Assembly (NCBI GenBank): GCA_947426265.1
Contig: CANEDJ010000037.1
Coordinates: 1 to 14,850, forward strand
DNA length: 14,850 nucleotides
Source: MGBC102946 sp022793145
GTDB lineage: Bacteria > Bacillota_I > Bacilli_A > RF39 > UBA660
Reading direction: 5' to 3'
Positions 1-7,756 of this stretch are shown here, piece by piece (positions within the stretch are counted from its first letter, which is position 1; every line of letters starts with the position of its first letter). The notes under the pieces are model-generated. The model saw only the letters and a program-made list of their open reading frames with translations. It did no database searches and had not been told where the DNA came from. The position numbers and the translations under genes were made by a program.

Positions 1-85
1 CTAGTATACCATTACTAAAGTTTTTCGTGTCTATATATCTATACTAACACCATCTTATGTAGAGAAGTCAGAAACTACAATATTT

Positions 86-110
86 TAAAAAAAGAGCCTA
101 GAGCTCTTTT
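86..110 (-). terminator. Intrinsic terminator of the HIT gene
   Basis: Read on the minus strand, an 8-bp perfect stem (AAAAGAGC at 110-103 with GCTCTTTT at 97-90) closes a 5-nt loop and runs into a tract of seven T. The HIT stop codon (TAG, 98-100) lies in the loop, so the hairpin overlaps the last codons of the gene. Positions 1-85 to the left show no convincing gene. Confidence 0.85.
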
Positions 111-466
111 AATTTGTTATAAATATCTTCTACTGGTAATAATTTTTGTCCTTCACTATAATATGGCTTTAAATGCAAATGAAAATGCTTTACTTCTTGA
201 ACCATTCCATTGTTTTGAATTAATGTAAGACCATCTATTTTTAATTTTTCTTCTAATAGTGATTTCATATTTCTGGTAATATCTAATATATGATTCCATG
301 TTTCACGTTCAATTTCAGTAATATCTAAGGCATGCTTTTTGGGAATTATTAGCATATGGCCATTAGAATCAGGATTGATGTCTAAAAAAACGTTAACAAA
401 TTCATCTTCATATATAGTATAAGATGGAATTTCATGATTTATAATTTTACAAAAAATACAATTCAT
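98..466 (-). CDS. HIT-family nucleotide hydrolase/transferase
   Basis: The product is a small cytoplasmic HIT-superfamily protein of about 122 residues, the usual family length. Members hydrolyse or transfer nucleoside phosphates such as AMP-lysine, AMP-NH2 or dinucleoside polyphosphates; the substrate here is not predictable. The histidine triad HFHLHL is visible, with H94, H96 and H98 and the middle histidine as nucleophile by family knowledge. The N-terminal CIFCKI (C3, C6) and the later H45 are typical of Hint-like members, where they can bind zinc. An in-frame ATG exists at 481, but the GGAG Shine-Dalgarno lies between it and the ATG at 466. The predicted transcription start (about 480) also makes 466 the better start. 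The gene is monocistronic and divergent from the suf operon, with its own promoter and terminator. Confidence 0.93.
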   Translation of the reverse strand: MNCIFCKIINHEIPSYTIYEDEFVNVFLDINPDSNGHMLIIPKKHALDITEIERETWNHILDITRNMKSLLEEKLKIDGLTLIQNNGMVQEVKHFHLHLKPYYSEGQKLLPVEDIYNKLKEL

Positions 467-486
467 ATTATCACTCTCCATAAATT

Positions 487-515
487 ATTATAAACAAAAG
501 AAAAAAAAGAGTAAA
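487..515 (-). promoter_or_regulatory. Promoter of the HIT gene
   Basis: On the minus strand a -35 box TTTACT (515-510) and a perfect -10 box TATAAT (492-487) are separated by 17 bp. The expected transcription start near 480 leaves a leader of about 14 nt before the ATG at 466, which holds the GGAG ribosome site. The -35 lies inside the hairpin at 504-523. Confidence 0.65.
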
Positions 516-544
516 CTCTTTTTCGTGAATATCTGCGAATATTC
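504..544. promoter_or_regulatory. Two adjacent dyads between the HIT and suf promoters
   Basis: A perfect inverted repeat (AAAAAGAGT at 504-512, ACTCTTTTT at 515-523) is followed by a second one (GAATAT at 527-532, ATATTC at 539-544). They lie between the divergent promoters, and the first covers the HIT -35 box. The first could form a hairpin with a T tract on the plus strand, but no plus-strand gene precedes it. Binding sites for a regulator of one or both divergent units are possible. No known operator sequence is recognised. Confidence 0.3.
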
Positions 545-580
545 TAATATTATTATGTTCTTTTCTTCCAGTTTTATACA

Positions 581-609
581 TTTACTAAACAAGAAATAAA
601 TGGTAAAAT
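581..609 (+). promoter_or_regulatory. Promoter of the sufCDS operon
   Basis: A -35 box TTTACT (581-586), a 17-bp spacer, and an extended -10 with TGG at 601-603 directly before TAAAAT (604-609). The expected start near 616 gives a leader of only about 11 nt that begins at the Shine-Dalgarno AGGTGAT (617-623) of sufC. Confidence 0.65.
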
Positions 610-626
610 AAAGATTAGGTGATATT

Positions 627-1403
627 ATGCACACATTAAAAATAGAACATTTAACAGTAGAAGTAGAAAATAAAACGATTTTGAAAGATTTTAACTTAGA
701 AATAAAAAGCGGAGAAATTCATGCCATTATGGGGCCAAATGGTACAGGGAAGTCCACTTTATCAAAAGTGATTATGGGATATCCAGGATATCATGTTTTA
801 GAAGGGTCTATTACTTATGATGAAACAATTATAAATGATTTGTCAGTAGATAAAAGAGCAAAACTAGGTCTTTTTTTAGGAATGCAAATGCCTCTTGAAA
901 TAGAAGGTGTCACAAATGCTGATTTCCTTAGAAGTGCATTAAACGAAAAGGAAAAAGATAATTTTCATTTAATGAATTTTATAAAGAAATTAGATGCGAC
1001 TGTAGATTCTTTAGATATGGAGAAAGAAATGATTCATCGTGGAGTTAATGTAGGGTTTTCTGGAGGCGAAAGAAAAAAGAATGAAATCTTACAAATGTAT
1101 ATGTTAGAGCCAACTTGTGTTCTTTTAGATGAAATTGATTCAGGACTTGATGTAGATAGTTTAAGGATTGTTGGGAACCATGTTATGGAATATTTTAAAA
1201 AGGAAGAACCAGCTGTGTTACTTATTACCCATTATCAAAGGTTGCTAGAATATATAAAGCCAACTCACATTCATATTATGATAGATGGAAGCATTGTAAA
1301 AAGTGGAAATTATGAATTGGTAAAGGAAATTGAAACATTTGGATACGATAAATTTAAGAAAAATAGGACTCATGTTATAGAGGAAATGAAGACTCATGAA
1401 TAA
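627..1403 (+). CDS. sufC: SufC, Fe-S cluster assembly ATPase
   Basis: SufC is the ABC-type cytosolic ATPase of the SUF system. It binds SufB/SufD-type partners and drives the conformational changes needed for Fe-S cluster assembly. All nucleotide-binding motifs are present: Walker A GPNGTGKST at residues 36-44, a Q-loop glutamine near 87 (GMQMP), signature SGGE at 145-148 followed by the SufC-typical RKKNE, Walker B with D-loop from LLDEIDSGLD at about 166-175, and the switch histidine H202. At 258 residues it has the normal length, and it lacks membrane segments, which separates it from transport ATPases. The ATG at 627 follows a good Shine-Dalgarno. It is the first gene of the operon and overlaps sufD by 8 bp, implying translational coupling. 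Confidence 0.97.
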   Translation: MHTLKIEHLTVEVENKTILKDFNLEIKSGEIHAIMGPNGTGKSTLSKVIMGYPGYHVLEGSITYDETIINDLSVDKRAKLGLFLGMQMPLEIEGVTNADFLRSALNEKEKDNFHLMNFIKKLDATVDSLDMEKEMIHRGVNVGFSGGERKKNEILQMYMLEPTCVLLDEIDSGLDVDSLRIVGNHVMEYFKKEEPAVLLITHYQRLLEYIKPTHIHIMIDGSIVKSGNYELVKEIETFGYDKFKKNRTHVIEEMKTHE

Positions 1404-2199
1404 AATAAAAATAGAAAATGATATTGTTGTAGAAAAAGAAATAAATAAGAAAGTTCGTTTATCCTTTTTAGAAAAGAGCGAGGACTTTATGGTCAATAAA
1501 TTGGTTATTGACCTATTAGAAAATACAACTTTAGAAATAGAATATCATAATGAGACCGCACAAAAACTGGATATTTTAATTAGAGTATTTGAAGGTGTTT
1601 CAGCAAGCATACTAGAATTCAGAGATGGGAATTTAATGAAAATTAAGTATCGCTATGAATTAGATAATGATAGTACTTTAAATATTCAGAAATTTCATCA
1701 TATGAGTGGTATAAAAGAATTAGATAATATTTATTTGAATGGCAGAAATTCTAAAATAAATTATATATTAAAGACGATCTCTCATGTTCGAGAAAAATAT
1801 GATATTACAGTTTATCATGAAGGAAAAAATACAGAAAGTACTATTCAAACAAATGGAGTAAATTTATTAGATGGAAGTTTAGATTTTCATATTACTGGAA
1901 TTGTTCCAAACGGGAAAACAGGGGCTAAGTTAGATCAGAAGAATAGAATTATTAATTTAAATAATCAAAAATGTAGTATTCATCCAAATTTATTTATTGA
2001 TGAATATGATGTGATTGCAAATCATTCTGCTTGGATTGGAACATTTAGAGAAGATGAATTATTTTACTTGAAAAGCAGAGGGCTTAGCGAAAGAATGGCT
2101 ATGAATTTACTTATGAAAGGATTCTTACTTTCTAATTTAGAACTTTCAAATAAAAGAAAAGAAGAATTAGTCAGTATCATTGGAGAGTATTGGAGGTGA
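1396..2199 (+). CDS. sufD: SufB/SufD-family Fe-S assembly protein, short SufD type
   Basis: This is the SufBD-superfamily partner of SufC. The diagnostic C-terminal core is clear: a beta-helix-like middle (about residues 60-200), then HPNLFIDEYDVIANHSAW and DELFYLKSRGLSERMA, matching the 'H-(G/S)-A ... FYL-RG' region of SufD. H210 aligns with the conserved histidine thought to help form the nascent cluster site in SufD. The single cysteine of that region, C193, does not sit at an obvious SufB cysteine position. At 267 residues it is much shorter than E. coli SufD or SufB (over 400) and lacks the N-terminal helical domain. The start ATG lies inside the end of sufC (ATGAATAA overlap). The name sufD rests on the C-terminal motif; a minimal SufB-like role is possible because no second paralogue is adjacent. 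Confidence 0.88.
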   Translation: MNKIKIENDIVVEKEINKKVRLSFLEKSEDFMVNKLVIDLLENTTLEIEYHNETAQKLDILIRVFEGVSASILEFRDGNLMKIKYRYELDNDSTLNIQKFHHMSGIKELDNIYLNGRNSKINYILKTISHVREKYDITVYHEGKNTESTIQTNGVNLLDGSLDFHITGIVPNGKTGAKLDQKNRIINLNNQKCSIHPNLFIDEYDVIANHSAWIGTFREDELFYLKSRGLSERMAMNLLMKGFLLSNLELSNKRKEELVSIIGEYWR

Positions 2200-2202
2200 T
2201 TT

Positions 2203-3396
2203 ATGAATCGAGAAGACTTTCAAATGTTAGAAGGAAATATTATTTATTTTGATAATGGTGCTACAACCTTAAAACCAAAAATATTGGGAGAAAAAATTAG
2301 TGAATATTATAATGATTATAGTGCCAATGCCCATAGAGGCGATTATGACATTAGTTTAAAAGTGGATGCTATGTATGAAAATACAAGAGACCTGGTACGA
2401 GAATTTATTGGTGCGAAAAGCAATAAAGAAATAATATTTACAAGTGGATCTACAGATTCTTTAAATAAAATTATATTTGGATATTTTAGAAATCATTTAA
2501 GATCTGGAGATGAAGTATTAATTACAAAATCTGAACATGCTTCAAATGTTCTTCCTTGGTTTGAGTTACAAGATGAAATCGGTATTAGAGTAAATTATAT
2601 TCCTCTAGATGAGCACTTAGAAGTAACACTAGAAAATGTAAGAAAAAGTGTTACAAAAAATACAAAAGTTATTAGTATTGCCCATGTAACGAATGTAGCA
2701 GGCGATATTAGACCATTAAAAGAAATTATCAAGTATGCTCATGAGCTTGGCATTCTAGTAAATGTAGATGGAGCCCAAAGTGTGCCACATCTTAAAGTAA
2801 ATGTGGAAGAATTAGATATTGATTTTTTAAGTTTTTCTGCTCATAAAATGTGTGGACCAACAGGGGTAGGCGTTATTTATGGAAAAGAAGAATTATTAAA
2901 AGAAACAAAACCGATTATATTCGGAGGAGGAATGAATGCAAGTTATTTGCCAGATGGTACAAGGGAATATGATGAACTTCCAACTTTACTAGAAGCTGGA
3001 ACTCCAAATATTGCAGGAGTCATTGGCTTTGGATCAGTACTAGAATATTTAAATAAAATTGGAATGGATAAGATAGAAGAAAAAGAGCAAGAATTAAAAA
3101 AATATGCTTTGGAAAAATTATCAGAGGTTCCAAATATGATTGTTTATAATGATTATACAAAAAGTGGTATTGTTGCTTTTAACATGAAAGATATTTTTGC
3201 CCAAGATTTGGCAATTTATTTAAATAATTATGGGATATGTGTAAGAGCAGGAAATCACTGCTCAAAAATATTAAAAGACGAAATAGGAATAAAAAATACT
3301 TGTCGTGCTAGTTTTTACTTTTATAATACCAAAGAAGAAATTGATAGATTTGTAGAAGTATTAAAAAATCCGAATATAAAAGCTGAAATTATATAG
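2203..3396 (+). CDS. sufS: SufS, cysteine desulfurase
   Basis: SufS is a PLP-dependent class V aminotransferase-fold enzyme. It removes sulfur from L-cysteine as an enzyme-bound persulfide and supplies it for Fe-S clusters. Visible signatures: N-terminal YFDNGATT (15-22), the SEHASN loop near 110-115 with the PLP-stacking histidine, D189 in NVDGAQS contacting the pyridine nitrogen, the Schiff-base lysine K215 in FSAHKMCGPTG, and the persulfide-forming C353 in RAGNHCSK. The 397-residue length is normal, and the RxGxHC context marks a group II (SufS/CsdA) enzyme rather than IscS. A strong GGAGGTGA overlaps the sufD stop, so translation is coupled. No SufU or SufE partner gene follows; a terminator comes about 35 bp later. 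Confidence 0.96.
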   Translation: MNREDFQMLEGNIIYFDNGATTLKPKILGEKISEYYNDYSANAHRGDYDISLKVDAMYENTRDLVREFIGAKSNKEIIFTSGSTDSLNKIIFGYFRNHLRSGDEVLITKSEHASNVLPWFELQDEIGIRVNYIPLDEHLEVTLENVRKSVTKNTKVISIAHVTNVAGDIRPLKEIIKYAHELGILVNVDGAQSVPHLKVNVEELDIDFLSFSAHKMCGPTGVGVIYGKEELLKETKPIIFGGGMNASYLPDGTREYDELPTLLEAGTPNIAGVIGFGSVLEYLNKIGMDKIEEKEQELKKYALEKLSEVPNMIVYNDYTKSGIVAFNMKDIFAQDLAIYLNNYGICVRAGNHCSKILKDEIGIKNTCRASFYFYNTKEEIDRFVEVLKNPNIKAEII

Positions 3397-3430
3397 AGTG
3401 CCTCTATATCAAGAAAGCATTTAAGATATT

Positions 3431-3456
3431 GAGAGAAAATAAATTCTCTCTTTTTT
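3431..3456 (+). terminator. Intrinsic terminator of the suf operon
   Basis: A 7-bp perfect stem (GAGAGAA 3431-3437, TTCTCTC 3444-3450) with a 6-nt loop is followed by TTTTTT (3451-3456). It lies 35 bp after the sufS stop and ends the operon without sufU or sufB. Confidence 0.88.
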
Positions 3457-3490
3457 GTTAAATGTATAGTAAAAGAATATCGTTTCATAG

Positions 3491-3522
3491 GAAATATTAC
3501 TGAATGATGTAGTATTTCTTTT
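3491..3522 (+). terminator. Second hairpin after the suf operon, possible backup terminator
   Basis: A 10-bp stem with one G-U wobble (GAAATATTAC 3491-3500, GTAGTATTTC 3509-3518) and an 8-nt loop is followed by four T (3519-3522). The T tract is short, so the terminator role is tentative. The rest of 3457-3568 shows no gene. Confidence 0.4.
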
Positions 3523-3568
3523 GTAGTTATAATATTTTAAAAAGGTAAATTTAAAATTAGAAAGCAAA

Positions 3569-3592
3569 TAAAAAAGTAAGATGAATTCTTAC
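3569..3592 (-). terminator. Intrinsic terminator of the HtrA-like gene
   Basis: On the minus strand GTAAGA (3592-3587) pairs with TCTTAC (3581-3576) across a 5-nt loop, followed by six T. It starts four bases after the stop codon of the protease gene. Confidence 0.8.
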
Positions 3593-3596
3593 CATT

Positions 3597-5219
3597 TTAT
3601 TTGGAAATACTTCCTGGACTTCTATAACTAAAAACACCTTGTTCTTTTGTATAAACCTGAATGTTAAAAGTTAAATCGGCTCCTTGATAAACACCACCAA
3701 TATAGTCTTCCTCATTTAATAATGCTCTAATATCACTTAATGGAATTTCAACTGCATTATTATGAATTTGGTTTGGACTAAAAGTATAAGTTTTTAATAA
3801 TCGTATTGGTTTTCCACTACTATCTACATTGTTATTACTTCCAGACCATCCAGAATAAACTTCTACAATAATTTTATTAAAAATATCAAGTGGCATTCCT
3901 TGCATTAATCTAATGTTATCTCTATCCACAAATTCAACAAATAAATTGAAACAATTGGTATTTAAATAATTACTATATTGAGTTTGATTGGCAACTAAAA
4001 TTCCAGCTGCATTTTCGATTCTAGTAACAGGTTTAATGACTTTGATTTCATAATCTTTAATTGCTGCTTTTCCAGGAGATGTGACATCAATCCTTACAAC
4101 ATTTTCTCCAATCTTAAAATTAGAATTTCCACTTACAGTATATGTTGCATTTGGATCACTTGTTTGAATATTTAAATTTAATGAATTTTCGTTATTTTTT
4201 AATGTAATTGTATATCGCGTATTAGTTTTCTGAAAATTGATTGGATAATTATTAATTTCTAATTTTGATAGATAAGCATCGGTACTGTAAGGTTTACTTG
4301 TATCCACATGTCCACCTTTGGCACCTGAATTATTACTTTCCATATTTTGTTCTGAAGAATCTTGTTTATTAGTTTCTTCTTTTTCAGGAGTATGATGTTT
4401 TTTCATAAATTGTTTTTCGTTATATATATCATCAATTTCATATCCTATTTCTTTTAGAACAACACTTAAAACATTTTGAGGTCTTTCTTCAGTGACATAA
4501 TTTACTGTTTGATTTGCGATTAATTTCTGAATTACCGTTTCTAAGTTTTCAGCTGACATAGCCATACCAACTGTAGAGTTAGTAGAAGCATAAGTGTTAA
4601 TACCAAGTAGTTCTCCATAAGAGTTGATCAGTGGACCACCAGAATTTCCACTATTTAATGAAATATCTAATTGTAAAAATTCAATTCCACCAGCACTTCT
4701 TCTCGCACTCAATATTCCCTTAGAAACAGAAGCTTCTCCATCGAAATTATAAACATATCCAAGTGCCAATACTTCATCTGTAACTTTAAATTTTAATGTG
4801 TCTCCAAAATTCATTGCAAGCATTTTCTCATTTTTTACTTGTAAAATAGCGATATCAGAATTAATATCATTACTAATTAATGTAGCAGTTTCAGTGGAGC
4901 CATCAGCAAATTCAACTGTAATATTTCCTTTAATATCAACTACATGACTGTTTGTAATTAAAAAGCCACTTTCATGAAAAAAACCAGTTCCGACAATTTG
5001 TTTATTATCAATTGTGTTTACAATTCTTACTATATTATTTTTTACTAAATCTGCCGCGTCAGAGAAGTCTGGACTTGATAGTTTGGTTAGCTTATTTAAA
5101 TTGTCTACCTCAGTTGTTTTTTCTTTCCTTAAAACGAAGAAAAGAACTAATATAGCTGCAATTACCATTATTAGTATGATTGCACTAATAAGCAAAATCA
5201 TATGTTTTTTGTTTTTCAT
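3597..5219 (-). CDS. Membrane-anchored HtrA/DegP-like serine protease with a cadherin-like domain, no PDZ
   Basis: This is a trypsin-fold S1C-type protease tethered outside the membrane, probably in surface-protein quality control or processing. In order (ATG at 5219, 540 aa): one N-terminal membrane segment (about 7-30); protease domain about 50-235 with H92 (ITNSHVVD), D122 (NSDIAILQV) and S193 (SGNSGGPL), a complete catalytic triad; a polar E/N/S/K-rich linker about 270-308; a cadherin-like beta-sandwich about 312-397 (AYLSKLEIN... ending DYEIKVIKP); and an unassigned C-terminal domain to 540. HtrA proteins normally end in one or two PDZ domains, and none is seen here. A GTG at 5228 is in frame, but AAGGAG overlaps it and is correctly spaced only for the ATG at 5219. 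The gene is monocistronic and divergent from the MBOAT gene. Confidence 0.9.
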   Translation of the reverse strand: MKNKKHMILLISAIILIMVIAAILVLFFVLRKEKTTEVDNLNKLTKLSSPDFSDAADLVKNNIVRIVNTIDNKQIVGTGFFHESGFLITNSHVVDIKGNITVEFADGSTETATLISNDINSDIAILQVKNEKMLAMNFGDTLKFKVTDEVLALGYVYNFDGEASVSKGILSARRSAGGIEFLQLDISLNSGNSGGPLINSYGELLGINTYASTNSTVGMAMSAENLETVIQKLIANQTVNYVTEERPQNVLSVVLKEIGYEIDDIYNEKQFMKKHHTPEKEETNKQDSSEQNMESNNSGAKGGHVDTSKPYSTDAYLSKLEINNYPINFQKTNTRYTITLKNNENSLNLNIQTSDPNATYTVSGNSNFKIGENVVRIDVTSPGKAAIKDYEIKVIKPVTRIENAAGILVANQTQYSNYLNTNCFNLFVEFVDRDNIRLMQGMPLDIFNKIIVEVYSGWSGSNNNVDSSGKPIRLLKTYTFSPNQIHNNAVEIPLSDIRALLNEEDYIGGVYQGADLTFNIQVYTKEQGVFSYRSPGSISK

Positions 5220-5240
5220 ATTATTCACTCCTTTTTCATT

Positions 5241-5249
5241 ATTATATCA
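5241..5249 (-). promoter_or_regulatory. Extended -10 promoter of the HtrA-like gene
   Basis: On the minus strand TGA directly precedes a perfect TATAAT (5246-5241), an extended -10 element. No good -35 box is found 17 bp upstream. The expected start near 5234 leaves a leader of about 15 nt containing AAGGAG. Confidence 0.55.
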
Positions 5250-5276
5250 TGATTGTTACTGGAAACGAATAATTAT

Positions 5277-5305
5277 TTGACCAAATAATATGTATCTGTT
5301 ATGAT
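5277..5305 (+). promoter_or_regulatory. Promoter of the MBOAT-DHHW unit
   Basis: A -35 box TTGACC (5277-5282), a 17-bp spacer, and an extended -10 (TGT then TATGAT at 5300-5305). Both hexamers match consensus at five of six positions. The predicted transcription start is near 5312. Confidence 0.72.
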
Positions 5306-5328
5306 TGTAATAGAAGGATGTGGCGATA

Positions 5329-6627
5329 TTGGAATTTGGGAGTATTTTATTTTTATGTTTCTTTTTTCCATTATTTTTTTTCATATATTATTTAATAAAA
5401 GAAAAATGGAGAAATCTTTGGTTAGGTATTAGTAGTATTGCTTTTGTGATTTTAGGAAGAGGTCCTTTTGTTTGGTATTTTTTACTAATTACTGGAATTA
5501 CTTATTTTGGATTAGCTAAGTTAAATCATCTTCCGAAAAATATTTCGAAAAAGAAAATGGTGATGTGGACTATTTTCATAGAAGTTTTAATTTGGTTTAT
5601 TTTTATCAAAGATATAAAAATGAATCATCTTATCATTTATCCAATTTGCTATATGACTATTTTACTTTCTAATATTGGTACACTATTAGATTTTTATAAA
5701 AATAAAAAGGGGAAGCCAAACTTATTTCTTTATTTATTATATGTAAGCTGTTTTTCAAAACTTTTATTTGGGCCAGTTCTTTCTTATTATGAAATGGAAG
5801 AAGAACTTAAAAAAAGAACGATTACAAGAGAACATATTGTAGAAGGCTGTTATCTATTTTTAAAAGGAATATTTTTAAATGTTTTATTAGTAGGAATGCT
5901 ATCTATATTACAAACAGAGTTATTAACAATACCAAATTCATTTGTTACATCTCTCATTTTACTAATTACAGTAATGTTACAAGTTATCATTTTTATGATG
6001 AGTTATTCTAATATGTCTATAGGGCTTAGCAAAATGCTAGGGTTCACATTTGAGGAAGAAAGTAATTATCCACTATGTTTATCAAAAATGAAATATTTTT
6101 TTCACGCTTGGCATTTTAGTATTTCTAAATGGTGGGATGAACACTTAAAAAATAAATTTTCATTTCCCATACAGATATGTTTATTTATGGTACTACTTTC
6201 TACTTGTTATGGATTAAATTATATAGTTGCATTATGGTTTTTATTTATAGGACTTGGTATTTTGATAGAAGAATTATTCTTATCTAAAAAGAGATTTTCT
6301 AAAAGAACATTATATATCTTCCATTTTATATGGATGTTATTGTCTTTTACTTTATTAGTAAGACCAAATATAATAGAAACTTTAACAGGATTTATAAAAG
6401 TACCTTTTTGGAATGCTGAAATAGAATCAGTATTAAGTAGTTATAGTTTCATTTTAATGATTTCTTTATTAGTATCTTTAAAAGTAATAAAAATAATAAC
6501 TGAGCAGATAAAAGAAAGTGCCTGGTACCATATTGGACGAATGATGATATATGCATTCTTTATGTGGATTACATTAGTTGCGTTAGTATCTGGAATAGAT
6601 GCATCAATTTGGATGTTTAGAGTATGA
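5329..6627 (+). CDS. AlgI-type MBOAT membrane protein, catalytic histidine apparently replaced
   Basis: This polytopic membrane protein (about 432 aa, roughly ten or more hydrophobic segments) belongs to the AlgI/DltB-type MBOAT family, which passes acyl groups across the membrane to extracellular polymers. Family landmarks (numbering from the TTG): N-terminal EFGSILFL...FFPLF, KLLFGPVLSYYEMEEEL near 144-160, YSNMSIGLSKMLGF about 226-239, and FHAWHFSISKWW about 258-269 with H262 in the usual WH position. Where active members have W-H-G with the invariant histidine, this protein reads CYGLN, with Y294 in place of His by my alignment. An in-frame GTG at 5320 lies only 2 nt after AAGG. The TTG at 5329 has better spacing and matches the family start 'M-x-F'. 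It is followed after 8 bp by a DHHW partner gene, the normal pairing for MBOAT O-acetylation systems. Confidence 0.82.
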   Translation: MEFGSILFLCFFFPLFFFIYYLIKEKWRNLWLGISSIAFVILGRGPFVWYFLLITGITYFGLAKLNHLPKNISKKKMVMWTIFIEVLIWFIFIKDIKMNHLIIYPICYMTILLSNIGTLLDFYKNKKGKPNLFLYLLYVSCFSKLLFGPVLSYYEMEEELKKRTITREHIVEGCYLFLKGIFLNVLLVGMLSILQTELLTIPNSFVTSLILLITVMLQVIIFMMSYSNMSIGLSKMLGFTFEEESNYPLCLSKMKYFFHAWHFSISKWWDEHLKNKFSFPIQICLFMVLLSTCYGLNYIVALWFLFIGLGILIEELFLSKKRFSKRTLYIFHFIWMLLSFTLLVRPNIIETLTGFIKVPFWNAEIESVLSSYSFILMISLLVSLKVIKIITEQIKESAWYHIGRMMIYAFFMWITLVALVSGIDASIWMFRV

Positions 6628-6635
6628 GGTGAACT

Positions 6636-7736
6636 ATGCAAAAATTAGAATTTATTTTTATTTTATTATTACTTACAATATTAGGAAGTTTTGGCATTTT
6701 ATGTTTGTGTTCACCAAAAACATTATATAGTAAAGAAGAAGGGAGAACATTAGCTATAAAGTCAAGTTTTAATATGGCTTCTGAAAAGTCCATAGACAAT
6801 TTAGAAAAATACTATGAGGATCATTTCTTATTTCGAAATTCTTTATTAGAACAAGGCATTAATATTAAAAGAAAATTAGGAATAAACATACAAGATGGAG
6901 TTTATATAGGAAAAGATGAATATTTATTAGAAGAACCGAAAGAGGTTGAAAAAGGAAATGAATTTATCAAAATTATGAATGAATTTTATAAAAAATATAA
7001 TGATAAAAATATGTCTCTTATATTAATTCCTAGTCATGTAACAGTAAATCCTAGCAAAGCACCAGCAAATATTTTTCTATTTGATGAGTACCATCAAATG
7101 AAAACAATTTATCATCAATTAACATTTAATACGATTGACGTTGTTCCAACTTTACAAGAAGGATTAAATGATTATCCAATGTATTATCGTTTGGATTCTC
7201 ATTTAACGAGTTATGGTTCTTACTATGTATATAAAGAATATGCAAGATTAAATGATATAGAACAAGTTCCAATTACTGAATTTGATATAAAGGAAATTTC
7301 AAATAATTTCTCTGGAAACTTGGTGAAAAAAACTTATACATTTTCTTTTAAAAAAGATACAATTGTAGAATTTATTCCAAAAAATAATGTCGAGTTAGAA
7401 GTACAATATCAAGAAAGAAAAGAAAATACACTATATAATAAAAATGTAACCAATGATAAAATGTATGAGTATTTTTTAGGAAAGGATGAACCAATAATAG
7501 AGATTACAAATATGAGCATAAATAATAAACAAGAAATTTTAATTTTAAAAGATGAAAGTGCGAATGCAATCATTCCATTTTTTACAAATCATTATTATAA
7601 AGTACATGTGATTGATATTAACTATTATGATAAATCAGTTTCTGGATATTTAGACACTCATAAAGAAATTAAAGATGTTGTTTTTATCTATAAAATGAAC
7701 GGATTAGATGACAATATAAAAAATTTTTCTTCTTAA
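6636..7736 (+). CDS. DHHW/AlgJ-like SGNH-fold protein, partner of the MBOAT protein
   Basis: This is a membrane-anchored extracytoplasmic protein of 366 residues, with an N-terminal signal anchor at about 5-25. Landmarks of the DHHW family, related to the AlgJ/AlgX acetyltransferases: YYEDHFLFRN (59-68), GVYIGKDEYLLE (88-99), YYRLDSHLTSYGSYYVY (183-199) at the DHHW motif, with D187 and H189 kept but Trp replaced by Leu, and ILKDESANAIIPFF (303-316) followed by VIDINYYD. Family members normally have KDS or GDS at the nucleophile position; here it reads K305-D306-E307-S308, so either Ser is shifted by one or it is lost. SD GAGGTGA overlaps the MBOAT stop codon, so the two genes are co-translated. 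The likely role is modification of a cell-surface polymer, but catalytic competence is in doubt. Confidence 0.8.
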   Translation: MQKLEFIFILLLLTILGSFGILCLCSPKTLYSKEEGRTLAIKSSFNMASEKSIDNLEKYYEDHFLFRNSLLEQGINIKRKLGINIQDGVYIGKDEYLLEEPKEVEKGNEFIKIMNEFYKKYNDKNMSLILIPSHVTVNPSKAPANIFLFDEYHQMKTIYHQLTFNTIDVVPTLQEGLNDYPMYYRLDSHLTSYGSYYVYKEYARLNDIEQVPITEFDIKEISNNFSGNLVKKTYTFSFKKDTIVEFIPKNNVELEVQYQERKENTLYNKNVTNDKMYEYFLGKDEPIIEITNMSINNKQEILILKDESANAIIPFFTNHYYKVHVIDINYYDKSVSGYLDTHKEIKDVVFIYKMNGLDDNIKNFSS

Positions 7737-7756
7737 TATATTATTTTAAAAGAAAG

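Noticed and set aside
504..523. Hairpin with a T tract as a plus-strand intrinsic terminator
   Set aside because: No plus-strand gene precedes it and the flanking genes diverge. It overlaps the HIT -35 box, so it is listed as a possible regulatory dyad.
1245..1496. Minus-strand frame of 83 codons across the sufC-sufD boundary
   Set aside because: It lies over two clearly real coding sequences and has no ribosome site or recognisable protein features.
5329..6627. DltB of the D-alanyl teichoic acid system
   Set aside because: No dltA, dltC or dltD genes adjoin it, and the partner is a DHHW-type protein, which fits an AlgI-like MBOAT better.
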